A stretch of DNA of 64,000 bases, taken from the NCBI GenBank assembly GCA_001566295.1, contig KQ964263.1:124001-188000 (forward strand), in the 5' to 3' direction. Shown one piece after another: positions 56,482-64,000 of the stretch. The DNA comes from Microdochium bolleyi (lineage: Eukaryota > Ascomycota > Sordariomycetes > Xylariales > Microdochiaceae). How positions within the stretch are numbered: position 1 is the first letter of the stretch; every line of letters begins with the position of its first letter. Below the pieces are notes generated by a model. That model was not told where the DNA came from, ran no database searches, and saw only the letters and a program-made list of their open reading frames with translations. A program made the position numbers and the translations under genes.

Positions 56482-59400
56482 CTACCAATCCAGGTCTGCG
56501 CCACCACCGCACATGCTCTTCGCCGCGGCCTCGGGCGGCGGGGGAGACGCCTGGCGGCCCATCTCGGAGTGCGCTTGGTGGCGCTTCTCCTCCATCTTGT
56601 CCGCCGGCAGCATCTTGGCGATCTCGACCCCGTGGGCGTCGCCCCCGACCAGCTTCTCCGCCTCCTCCTTGGCCTTGCGCAGCATCCACTTCTCCGTCGA
56701 GAGCACCGCGTCCAGCGCCTCCGTGGGCGGGAGCTTGAGCATGATGGCGTCGCCCTCCTCGTCGGCCTTGGCCTCGAACGTCATGATGGAGTAGTCGGCG
56801 TCGGAGCAGCTGCCGCCCCCGTTATCTTGGTCCGAGTTGAGCAGGTAGTTGCGCTTGTGTAGTGGACATGACACGTATTCGCGCCCCTTTTCGTCCTCGC
56901 CAACCAGCCCGTCGGCCAGCACAAAGGCGCGTCGGTGGGGGCACATGTTTTGTGACGCTCGTAGCCCGCGGCCAGGGATGTTCCACACTGCCAGCTGCAC
57001 GTCGCCGTACTTGATAGTGACAGACGTGGGCGAGTCGGCCTGGCGGTCCAGCTCCGAGAGCTTGCACACCGAGCGCCACTCCCAGGGCGCATCGTGGGCC
57101 ACATCCTTGACGCTCATGTGCAGAGGTGAGTTGTCCACGGGCCAGTCGGCCGGGCGGTTCTGCAGGCGCTCGCTCATGAGCTCCGAGACGTTCTGCGTCT
57201 CGTCCGTGTTGGCGAACTGCCTGAACGCCTTCCTGCGCTCCTTGCTGTTGACGACGTTGGTCCACTCGCAGTGGTAGGTACCGACCAGCGTCTTCATCTC
57301 GTTCTCGAGCTCTTCGCAGATGCCGAGAGAGTCGTTGACGACGACATCCTTGATGGCCTTGAGACCACCAGGGTACCTCTCCATCCACCGTGCCGTGCGC
57401 TCCAGCTTGTCCGCGGAGCGGATGTAGAAGATGAGGTAGCGGTCAAGGATCCTGATGGCCTCGCGCTTGGTCAGGTCCTCGGCAATGAGCTCCGCGTGGC
57501 GCGGCTTCGCGCCGCCGTTACCGCCGACAAAGACGTTCCACCCCTTGGGGGTGGCGATCAGGCCAAAGTCCTTGCTCTGGGCCTCGGCGCACTCGCGCAC
57601 GCAGCCAGACACGCCGCCCTTGAACTTGTGCGGCGCGCGCAGGCCCTTGTAGCGCTGCTCGAGCTCGACCGCCAGCCCGACAGAGTCGCCCAGGCCGTAG
57701 CGGCACCACGTGCTGCCCACGCATGACTTGACCGTCCGCAGTGCCTTGCCGTACGCGTGGCCGCTCTCGAAGCCAGCGGCCACGAGCTTCTCCCAGATCT
57801 GTGGGAGGTCTTGCTTCTTGGCGCCGAACAGGTCGATGCGCTGGCCACCGGTGATCTTCGTGTACAGGCCATACTCGGTAGCAACCTCTCCGAGGACCTT
57901 GAGTCCCTCGGGAGTAACTTCGCCGCCTGCCAGGCGGGGAACCACAGAGTAAGTTCCGTCGCGCTGCATGTTGGCGAGATACCTGTCGTTGGTGTCTTGT
58001 GTCTGTCGTAGGGAGGGCTCCATGATCCACTGGTTGTACAGAGAGCTTAGGATGGAGCCAACAGCGGGTCGGCAGATCTCGCAGCCGAGACTGTCGGGCT
58101 TCTTGCCCGTGACGCGCATGACGCTCGTAAAGTCTTTGAGTTTCTTGAACTTGACGATCTGGTACAGGTCCTGGCGCGAGTGGGCAAAGTCCTTGCAGAT
58201 GTGGTTGGAAACCTCGACGCCGGCGTCCTTGAGCGCGCGGTTGAAAATACTCGTGGCCAGGGGGATGCAGCCTCCGCAGCCGCTGCCGCACTTGGTCGTC
58301 GACTTCATCTCGCCAAACGAGCGGATGCCCCCGGACTTGACACACTTGACCACAGCACCCTTGGTGACATTGTGACAACTGCAAATCTGGGCGTCGTCGG
58401 GCAGGTCGTCGCCTTCTTCCTCGCCCTCTTTCTTGGCACCAATGATGAACTCGGCCGGGGCCTTGTCAATGCTTGCACCCTTGTTGCATAGAGCAACAAG
58501 CTTGACAAAGTCCTTGACGTCTCCGACCATCATGCCGCCGAGAATGTACTTGCCGTCGGCAGTGAAGATGTATTTCTTGTACACGTCGGAGAACGGGTCT
58601 CTGTAGGTTAGGCTCTTGACCTTTTTCTTGATCTCTTCAGGAGAGAGCTTGTTGTCGCCCTTGCGACCCCTTGTCGCTGTACCGGGCAGAGGCTTGCTGA
58701 TCTTGCCCTGGTCGGCGAAGAAGTCACCAAAAGAGGCGACATCGACACCCATGAGCTTCAGCTTTGTGCTCACATCGGGCTCTTTCAGGTCGCGCAGCTG
58801 GTGGTGCGGGCCCTCTGTCAGGTTGAAAGCCAGGACATCGGCCATCTCGACTCCGGGCGCGATCAGGCCAAATGTCTGGCCGAGGAAGTTGGCGCACTCG
58901 CCGATGGCGTAGATGTTGTTCAGGTTTGTGCGGAGCTTGGTGTCGACGACGAAGCCGCCGCCCCTCTCCGCTACAGTGAGCGGCGTAGACTTGGAGAGGT
59001 CGTCTCGCGGGTTGATGCCGACGGCAAAAGTGACCATGTCGATGTCATAGGGCTCGTCTGGCTTCCCGTCCTTGCCCTCGAGCATAAGACCGGTGACGCG
59101 CCCTTCGGCGTCGCAGAGCAGGCTGCGCACTCGAGCTTGCAGAAGCACTTCGACACCCAGGGCCCTGACTTTCTCAAGGACCAGTGTGCCGCCTTCCCGG
59201 TCAAGCTGGCGGCTCAGAACCCATTGGTTCCGCTCCACCAGCACCACCTGCTCGACCTCTTCCAGATCCAAGAGGGCCTTGGCGGCTTCGAGGCCTAAGA
59301 GACCGCCGCCAATAACTGCCGCCCTGCGGATCGGACGCCCGAGTGTTTTGGGTGCGTCCACAGCATAGCCGATGACGTCGTTCAAATCTTTGATGGTTCT

Positions 59401-60015
59401 GTAGACGAAGGCACCTTTGGTCTGGAAGAACTTTTCCCGGGTGATGTATGGCGGTAGTGCGGCATCGGAGCCTGTAGCGAGAATGCACTCGTCGTATTCA
59501 AACTCCAGTCCCTTTTGTGTCGTCAGGGTCTTTGCCTCGGCGTTGATGGCAGTGACGGGATCAGAGGTGTGGTAGGTGAGCTTGCCCTTGGCATGGGACG
59601 TGTACCACGCCAGGGGGTTGAGGTACAGGGCGTCGATGGAGCGGTTGGTGAAGTACTGGGTCAGGCCCACGCGGTTATATGCGATATGGGGCTCCTCGCC
59701 AAAGACGGTGACCTCCCACTCGTCCCTGCCGCCTTCCAGGTCGTACTTGAGCAGCTTCTCGATGAAGGCAATGCCGACCATGCCCAAGCCGACGACCGCG
59801 GCGCGTTTTCTGGACCCGGTTTGGAGCTGTGGTTCTTCAGGGGTGGTGGCACGGCTCACGATGGGGTCCTCCTGGTCTGGCTCTGAGGAGGTTGCGGACC
59901 GCGACAGAGCGTCCACGGGGACGTCTGGTAGGCTAGATGTTTGTGTGGTAGGTGCGGCCATGTCTGTCAGTGCGGCAATGCCTGCCGGGGCGTCCATGTC
60001 TGCCGGTGCTGCCAT
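56482..60015 (-). CDS. niiA: assimilatory nitrite reductase [NAD(P)H]
   Basis: A single open frame of 1,177 residues starts at the true ATG 60015. Domain order is complete. An FAD/NAD(P)H reductase part opens with VVGLGMVGIAFIEKLL. A BFD-type [2Fe-2S] centre (ICSCHN, then CGSGCGGC) lies near residues 543-580. The siroheme/[4Fe-4S] catalytic part has CVGSTWC (near 762) and GCVREC (near 805). A C-terminal Rieske centre has CPHRR (near 1023) and CPLHKRN (near 1049). It reduces nitrite to ammonium with six electrons from NAD(P)H in the cytosol. An Ala/Thr/Met-rich leader of ~70 residues precedes the FAD domain. It is divergent from nitrate reductase. The absence of introns is notable, since Aspergillus niiA has several. 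Confidence 0.97.
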   Translation of the reverse strand: MAAPADMDAPAGIAALTDMAAPTTQTSSLPDVPVDALSRSATSSEPDQEDPIVSRATTPEEPQLQTGSRKRAAVVGLGMVGIAFIEKLLKYDLEGGRDEWEVTVFGEEPHIAYNRVGLTQYFTNRSIDALYLNPLAWYTSHAKGKLTYHTSDPVTAINAEAKTLTTQKGLEFEYDECILATGSDAALPPYITREKFFQTKGAFVYRTIKDLNDVIGYAVDAPKTLGRPIRRAAVIGGGLLGLEAAKALLDLEEVEQVVLVERNQWVLSRQLDREGGTLVLEKVRALGVEVLLQARVRSLLCDAEGRVTGLMLEGKDGKPDEPYDIDMVTFAVGINPRDDLSKSTPLTVAERGGGFVVDTKLRTNLNNIYAIGECANFLGQTFGLIAPGVEMADVLAFNLTEGPHHQLRDLKEPDVSTKLKLMGVDVASFGDFFADQGKISKPLPGTATRGRKGDNKLSPEEIKKKVKSLTYRDPFSDVYKKYIFTADGKYILGGMMVGDVKDFVKLVALCNKGASIDKAPAEFIIGAKKEGEEEGDDLPDDAQICSCHNVTKGAVVKCVKSGGIRSFGEMKSTTKCGSGCGGCIPLATSIFNRALKDAGVEVSNHICKDFAHSRQDLYQIVKFKKLKDFTSVMRVTGKKPDSLGCEICRPAVGSILSSLYNQWIMEPSLRQTQDTNDRYLANMQRDGTYSVVPRLAGGEVTPEGLKVLGEVATEYGLYTKITGGQRIDLFGAKKQDLPQIWEKLVAAGFESGHAYGKALRTVKSCVGSTWCRYGLGDSVGLAVELEQRYKGLRAPHKFKGGVSGCVRECAEAQSKDFGLIATPKGWNVFVGGNGGAKPRHAELIAEDLTKREAIRILDRYLIFYIRSADKLERTARWMERYPGGLKAIKDVVVNDSLGICEELENEMKTLVGTYHCEWTNVVNSKERRKAFRQFANTDETQNVSELMSERLQNRPADWPVDNSPLHMSVKDVAHDAPWEWRSVCKLSELDRQADSPTSVTIKYGDVQLAVWNIPGRGLRASQNMCPHRRAFVLADGLVGEDEKGREYVSCPLHKRNYLLNSDQDNGGGSCSDADYSIMTFEAKADEEGDAIMLKLPPTEALDAVLSTEKWMLRKAKEEAEKLVGGDAHGVEIAKMLPADKMEEKRHQAHSEMGRQASPPPPEAAAKSMCGGGADLDW

Positions 60016-60694
60016 GAGATGCACGGCCAGTGTCTGGGGGAGGCAGGCGTGATCAGGTGGGGTGTTGAAATTGCGACCGGGCGGATCCCGATGCGCAGTG
60101 GACGTGGGTTCCGTGCCGGGTGGGTAGTTGTCAAGTGAATGAGACTACTAGAGCTAGATGCTGGTGACGGCGAGGGTGATCTGGGGCACGGATGGCAGGA
60201 AAGTTGGGATAGTTTTCGTGGAGAAGAGCTTGTGGTCAAGACTCAAAGTTGCACTGATCAGGTTTCTTGAGAGGCAAGAATTGAGAATAATCAACTGCAC
60301 TGATTTGGCATCTGACGGGGGCTTGGAGTGGCAATGAGCTTGAATCTGCAGACAATCTCGACTCTGTCACCTCCGCAGTCATTATCATGAGATATTGCAC
60401 AAGCGCGCGTGCGTCTGGCCTAGTCCTTGTGGAGATACTGGTTGCCCCGGGGAGATGCGAGAACCAGACGGACCCGGAGAACAGCGCCCGCGGATGTCTG
60501 CGGGCGAGAGGTGGAGTTGGGGGTCACTCCAGGCTCGGGGCCAGACGGCAACAGACTGGTGGGCATGCGTGGTTTGCTATCCGGATCGTATGATTCGGCA
60601 GGCGTGATCGGCAGCCATGTTCGCCACAGACATATATCCCGCGTCCCCTCCAATCCCTCCGGTTCATCCCTTCCCCGAGATCCAGCTACGTCGG

Positions 60695-60702
60695 TCCGCG
60701 GA
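60695..60702. promoter_or_regulatory. NIT4/NirA site 1 in the niiA-niaD region
   Basis: Perfect palindrome TCCGCGGA; with the next base it gives CTCCGCGG on the minus strand. Located 680 bp from the niiA ATG and about 550 bp from the niaD ATG. Confidence 0.75.
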
Positions 60703-60730
60703 GACGTGCAGCATCGTGACGTGCACAGAA

Positions 60731-60738
60731 TCCGCGGA
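60731..60738. promoter_or_regulatory. NIT4/NirA site 2 in the niiA-niaD region
   Basis: A second TCCGCGGA palindrome, 36 bp centre to centre from site 1 and in the same orientation of flanking G, so the two sites could be bound together. Confidence 0.75.
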
Positions 60739-60829
60739 GAAAGCCCAGCGGTCCCAGAAGGGCAATGCGGCTCCTGGGCCAGCCAATGGCACAACACCAG
60801 CATCGTATCAAGTGCCACACCAACGGCAT

Positions 60830-61038
60830 CTTATCGGCGTGGCTTGGCAGGGCCAGTGGGTCGGTTCTCTAGCGCTTCCGTCTGGTTGGTTCCCCAAAGC
60901 TTAGATAAAGAAAAGAAGGAAAAAAAAGGGTCTGGATGCAGCTTATCTACAAGGAAGGCCAACGGGCATTGCCGGGGTGGGGGGTGAGGGCGTGTGAGTA
61001 GAAGAAGGGGGTCGGGATATGCAGAGATATCGAGATAA
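60830..61038. promoter_or_regulatory. GATA-factor site cluster in the niiA-niaD region
   Basis: GATA motifs lie at 60830-60835 (complement of GATAAG), 60903-60908 (AGATAA), 60942-60948 (complement of AGATAAG) and 61033-61038 (AGATAA). They fit the HGATAR target of AreA/NIT2 and sit between the NIT4 sites and niaD. Confidence 0.6.
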
Positions 61039-61250
61039 CCCTGGACGGGCACTGAAGGCTGGGTTACTAATGATGGTCATCGAGTGGGGGCCCCGTTGCG
61101 GAACGGACAGCGGAGGCGAGTTGTCAACTCGTGAATGTGGATGCATCAGCAACTAAAGGCGTGGTTGTCAACCTCGAGGCCGGGGAAATTGTATTGTCTC
61201 CTCTCCCCAGTAGAGTCGATACAGCACATCGCAACTGCAGAACCCTCACA

Positions 61251-64000
61251 ATGGCAGGCATATCGACAGTCATGTCGTGGGCATCCATGTCCTCGACGGC
61301 CTCCTCGTCAGCCACAACCTCGGACCCGGGGGAGGCGTCGTCCCCGTTATCGTCCGTCTCCTCCGCGTCGACGACCCCCGAGCCCGGCACGCCAGAGACT
61401 AAGGCTCGGGACCAAGACCTGCTCTACGAGCCCTTCGAGGGCCGCCCCTTTTACGATGAACTCACGCTTCCACGCATCCCCAAGACACAGCCCGTCCAGC
61501 CCTTGTCTCTAGACGGCCAGAACCCTGACAACTGGGTGCCCCGAGATGAGCGCATGGTGCGCCTCACCGGCAAGCATCCGTTCAATAGCGAGGCTCCGCT
61601 GTCTGCACTCTTCAACAACGGCTTCCTCACGCCCCAGAACCTCTTCTATGTCCGGAACCATGGTGCCGTTCCAAAAGTCACACCGCAGCAGGCCCAAGAC
61701 TGGAAGATGCGCGTGCACGGCCTGGTAGAGCGCGAGATGGAGTTCTCCATCCAGGACCTCAAGGACAAGTTCCCCACAGTCACGCTGCCCATAACCCTGG
61801 TCTGTGCGGGCAACCGCCGCAAGGAGCAGAACGTCGTCACAAAGGGCCTCGGCTTCAACTGGGGCGCCGGGGGTGTCTCGACGGGCCTGTTCACTGGTGT
61901 CTACCTGTCCGACATCCTCAAGTACTGCCAGCCCAAGAGGCCTCTTCTCTCATCATACCCGTCCTACGACACCGTCGTGCCTGGTCGCGCACGGCACGTC
62001 GTCTTTGAGGGCATCGATGAGCTGCCGAAAGGGAAGTACGGCACCTCCCAGAGGCTTGGCTGGGCCATGGACCAGGAAAAAGGCATGCTGATCGCGTGGG
62101 GTCTCAACGGCGAAGACCTGTCCCCGGACCACGGGTATCCGCTGCGGCTCGTCGTGCCGGGCCAGATCGGCGGGCGCATGGTCAAGTGGCTGAACCGCAT
62201 CGAGGTGTCGGACCGCGAGAGCCAGCACCACCTGCACTTCTTTGACAACAAGCTCTTACCCACACAGGTCACCGCCGAGCAGGCGCGGAACGAGGACAAG
62301 TGGTGGTACGACCCGAAGTACATCATCAACGAACTCAATGTCAACGCGGCGCTGTGCTCTCCCGACCACAACCAAGTCGTGCCGATAGCACCAGCAGCAT
62401 CTGATGCTTCCGCACCCAAACAGACTCTCCCCCTCGAGGGCTACGCCTACACCGGTGGAGGTCGCCGCATCACCCGCGTCGAGATCAGTCTCGACGATGG
62501 CCGCAACTGGGAGATCTCGGACGTCACCTACCCCGAGGATCTCTACCGGATGCACCCCATCCAGAACCACCCGTACTTTGGCCAGCTGGACCTGAGCATG
62601 ACGGAGATGAGCTTCTGCTGGTGCTTCTGGAAGATGGAGCTCGACATGCAGCGGCTCATCGACCAGGACGTGCGCGTCATCTCTGTCCGCGCCATCGACG
62701 AGTCGCTCCAGCATATGCCCCGGGACATGGCCTGGACCGCCATGAGCATGATGAACTCGTGGTGGTTCCGCGTCGTCGTGCACAAGGAGGACGGTGGTCG
62801 GTCGCTCCGCTTCGAACACCCGGCGCCCGTAGATCATGATAACCGCGGCTGGATGGCGCGCCTCAAGGATGAAGGCCTGGATCCCAGGTATCCCCATTTC
62901 GGAGGCGATAGCCCCTTCAGTCCGCCTGCTTCCTCCCTATCTACTACCGAGACGACATCTGCATCATCAGCAGAACCCGTGCTCTCTCAAAAGGATAAAG
63001 ACCTAGCGTTGATGCTGAACCCCGAAAAGACATCTACCATCATCACAGCGGCCCAGCTTGCTGAGCACGCAGACAGCGAAGGCCCCGAGCCGTGGTTCGT
63101 CGTCTACGGCCACGTCTTTGACGGCACGGCGTATCTCCAGGACCACCCTGGTGGAGCCCAGTCGATCCAGCTAGTGGCCGGAGAAGACGCCACTGAGGAC
63201 TTCATGGCCATCCATTCCGCAGACGCCAAGAAGATGCTCCGGGACTACCACATCGGAAGGTTAGAAGAGTCATCTACCACAACAACATTGGCAGCACCAA
63301 TAGAACAGATCGACGATGATCCGTCAAAACCGTTCCTAGAGCCGAAGCGGTGGAAGAAGACCCGGCTCGTGCAGAAGACCGCCGTGTCGCGGGACTCGCG
63401 GATATTCCGCTTCGCCCTGGCCCACGAGGACCAGCTGATCGGCCTCCCCGTGGGCCAGCACGTCTACGTGCGGATCCGGCGGACCAACAAGCTCACGGGC
63501 GAGACGGAGACGGTGCAGCGCGCGTACACCCCGTACAGCGGCAACTCGCAGCGCGGATACCTCGATATCCTCATCAAGGTTTATTTCCCAAGCGAGGCGG
63601 GCAACAACAGCAGCACCACCACCACAGCGGCCGCCTTTGCCGGCGGCAGGATGACCATGCTCCTAGAGAAGCTCCCCATCGGCATAGACTCGGATGACAT
63701 GAGCATCGAGCTCAAGGGCCCCCTCGGCCACTTCACGTACCTCGGCCAGGGCCAGGTGCAGTGGAAGCCCGCGCACCGGCCCCGCACCGTCAGAAAACTC
63801 GCCATGATCGCCGGCGGCAGCGGCATCACGCCCATCTGGTCGACGCTCAAGGCCATTGCGGACGAGTACATGGCTGGCCCGCCGCCCGGTGCCGCCGCCG
63901 GGAGGGAGCCGATCCAGATCTGGATCGTGTACGGCAACCGCACCGAGGACGACATCCTGATCCGCAGGGAGATGGAGGAGCTGTGCGCCGCGCTGCAGGA
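61251..64000 (+). CDS. niaD: assimilatory nitrate reductase [NAD(P)H], C-terminus cut by window edge
   Basis: The frame is open from ATG 61251 to the window end (916 codons) with no intron. Domains in order: a Ser/Thr-rich N-terminal leader; a molybdenum-cofactor domain with the Mo-ligand cysteine in CAGNRR (near residue 185) and YGTSQRLGWA; a dimerisation region (NAALCSPDHNQ); a cytochrome b5 domain with heme histidines in DHPGGAQSI (near 632) and AIHSADAKKML (near 655); then the FAD part with RAYTPYSG (near 756), GPLGHFTY and IAGGSGITPIW (near 854). The rest of the NAD(P)H-binding lobe is outside the window. It reduces nitrate to nitrite in the cytosol. Regulation by nitrate and ammonium is predicted from the shared upstream sites. 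Confidence 0.97.
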   Translation, partial: MAGISTVMSWASMSSTASSSATTSDPGEASSPLSSVSSASTTPEPGTPETKARDQDLLYEPFEGRPFYDELTLPRIPKTQPVQPLSLDGQNPDNWVPRDERMVRLTGKHPFNSEAPLSALFNNGFLTPQNLFYVRNHGAVPKVTPQQAQDWKMRVHGLVEREMEFSIQDLKDKFPTVTLPITLVCAGNRRKEQNVVTKGLGFNWGAGGVSTGLFTGVYLSDILKYCQPKRPLLSSYPSYDTVVPGRARHVVFEGIDELPKGKYGTSQRLGWAMDQEKGMLIAWGLNGEDLSPDHGYPLRLVVPGQIGGRMVKWLNRIEVSDRESQHHLHFFDNKLLPTQVTAEQARNEDKWWYDPKYIINELNVNAALCSPDHNQVVPIAPAASDASAPKQTLPLEGYAYTGGGRRITRVEISLDDGRNWEISDVTYPEDLYRMHPIQNHPYFGQLDLSMTEMSFCWCFWKMELDMQRLIDQDVRVISVRAIDESLQHMPRDMAWTAMSMMNSWWFRVVVHKEDGGRSLRFEHPAPVDHDNRGWMARLKDEGLDPRYPHFGGDSPFSPPASSLSTTETTSASSAEPVLSQKDKDLALMLNPEKTSTIITAAQLAEHADSEGPEPWFVVYGHVFDGTAYLQDHPGGAQSIQLVAGEDATEDFMAIHSADAKKMLRDYHIGRLEESSTTTTLAAPIEQIDDDPSKPFLEPKRWKKTRLVQKTAVSRDSRIFRFALAHEDQLIGLPVGQHVYVRIRRTNKLTGETETVQRAYTPYSGNSQRGYLDILIKVYFPSEAGNNSSTTTTAAAFAGGRMTMLLEKLPIGIDSDDMSIELKGPLGHFTYLGQGQVQWKPAHRPRTVRKLAMIAGGSGITPIWSTLKAIADEYMAGPPPGAAAGREPIQIWIVYGNRTEDDILIRREMEELCAALQ

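Larger units (their letters stand above)
60016..61250. promoter_or_regulatory. bidirectional niiA-niaD control region
   Basis: This 1.2-kb region lies between the divergent nitrite and nitrate reductase genes, the arrangement of the Aspergillus niiA-niaD promoter. It holds two NIT4/NirA palindromes and at least four GATA sites. It contains no gene of its own apart from an upstream ATG frame overlapping the niaD start. Confidence 0.75.

Noticed and set aside
1..64000. Transposons, CRISPR arrays and prokaryotic-type operons
   Set aside because: No transposase-like frame, terminal repeats or spaced direct repeats were seen; splice sites and the intron-bearing tRNA show a eukaryotic nuclear genome.

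Overview
This window looks like a chromosome segment of a filamentous ascomycete (Pezizomycotina). Coding regions are GC-rich and interrupted by short GT-AG introns of about 50-90 bp, several with a CTAAC/CTAAT branch sequence. The gene families are typical of moulds: fungal cytochrome P450, AA9 polysaccharide monooxygenase, GMC oxidoreductase, S8/S10/M28 secreted peptidases, F-box and ankyrin proteins, and a nitrate-assimilation cluster. A nuclear tRNA-Glu with an intron after position 37 agrees. The sequence does not fix the genus.

Layout. 1-6.97 kb: C-terminally truncated alpha/beta hydrolase (-), P450 (+), fusion of a degenerate HNH-like segment with an aminoglycoside-phosphotransferase-fold kinase (+), hot-dog thioesterase (-). 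9.3-18.1 kb: secreted M28 aminopeptidase (+), GMC oxidoreductase (+), F-box-like/ankyrin protein (-), AA9 LPMO (-). 20.8-26.4 kb: small secreted protein (+), Dal5-type MFS permease (+), crotonase-family enzyme (-). 27.1-37.0 kb: S10 carboxypeptidase (-), S8 subtilase (-), and a 1,317-residue Ser/Thr-rich surface-like protein (-). 40.8-49.6 kb: FAD monooxygenase (+), three related F-box proteins of which two look broken, an orphan coding-like segment, and the tRNA. 50.0-50.9 kb: small cysteine-containing secreted protein (-). 53.1-64 kb: nitrate transporter (-), nitrite reductase (-) and nitrate reductase (+, running off the end).

How the genes work together. The clearest functional unit is nitrate assimilation: transporter brings nitrate in, nitrate reductase makes nitrite, nitrite reductase makes ammonium. 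The reductases are divergent over a 1.2-kb region holding two perfect TCCGCGGA palindromes, the site known for the pathway regulator NIT4/NirA. A third lies upstream of the transporter, and all three are accompanied by GATA-factor sites. The rest reads as secreted nutrition (proteases, LPMO, possibly a supporting GMC flavoenzyme) plus isolated oxidative enzymes. No polyketide synthase, NRPS or terpene synthase backbone is visible, so the P450, monooxygenase and thioesterase should not be called a biosynthetic cluster.

Exon boundaries were inferred by reading splice signals and frame by hand. For most multi-exon genes the summed exon length is divisible by three. Gene starts were set to true ATG codons. 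Family names come from recognised motifs, not from a search. Most intergenic stretches show no supported gene.
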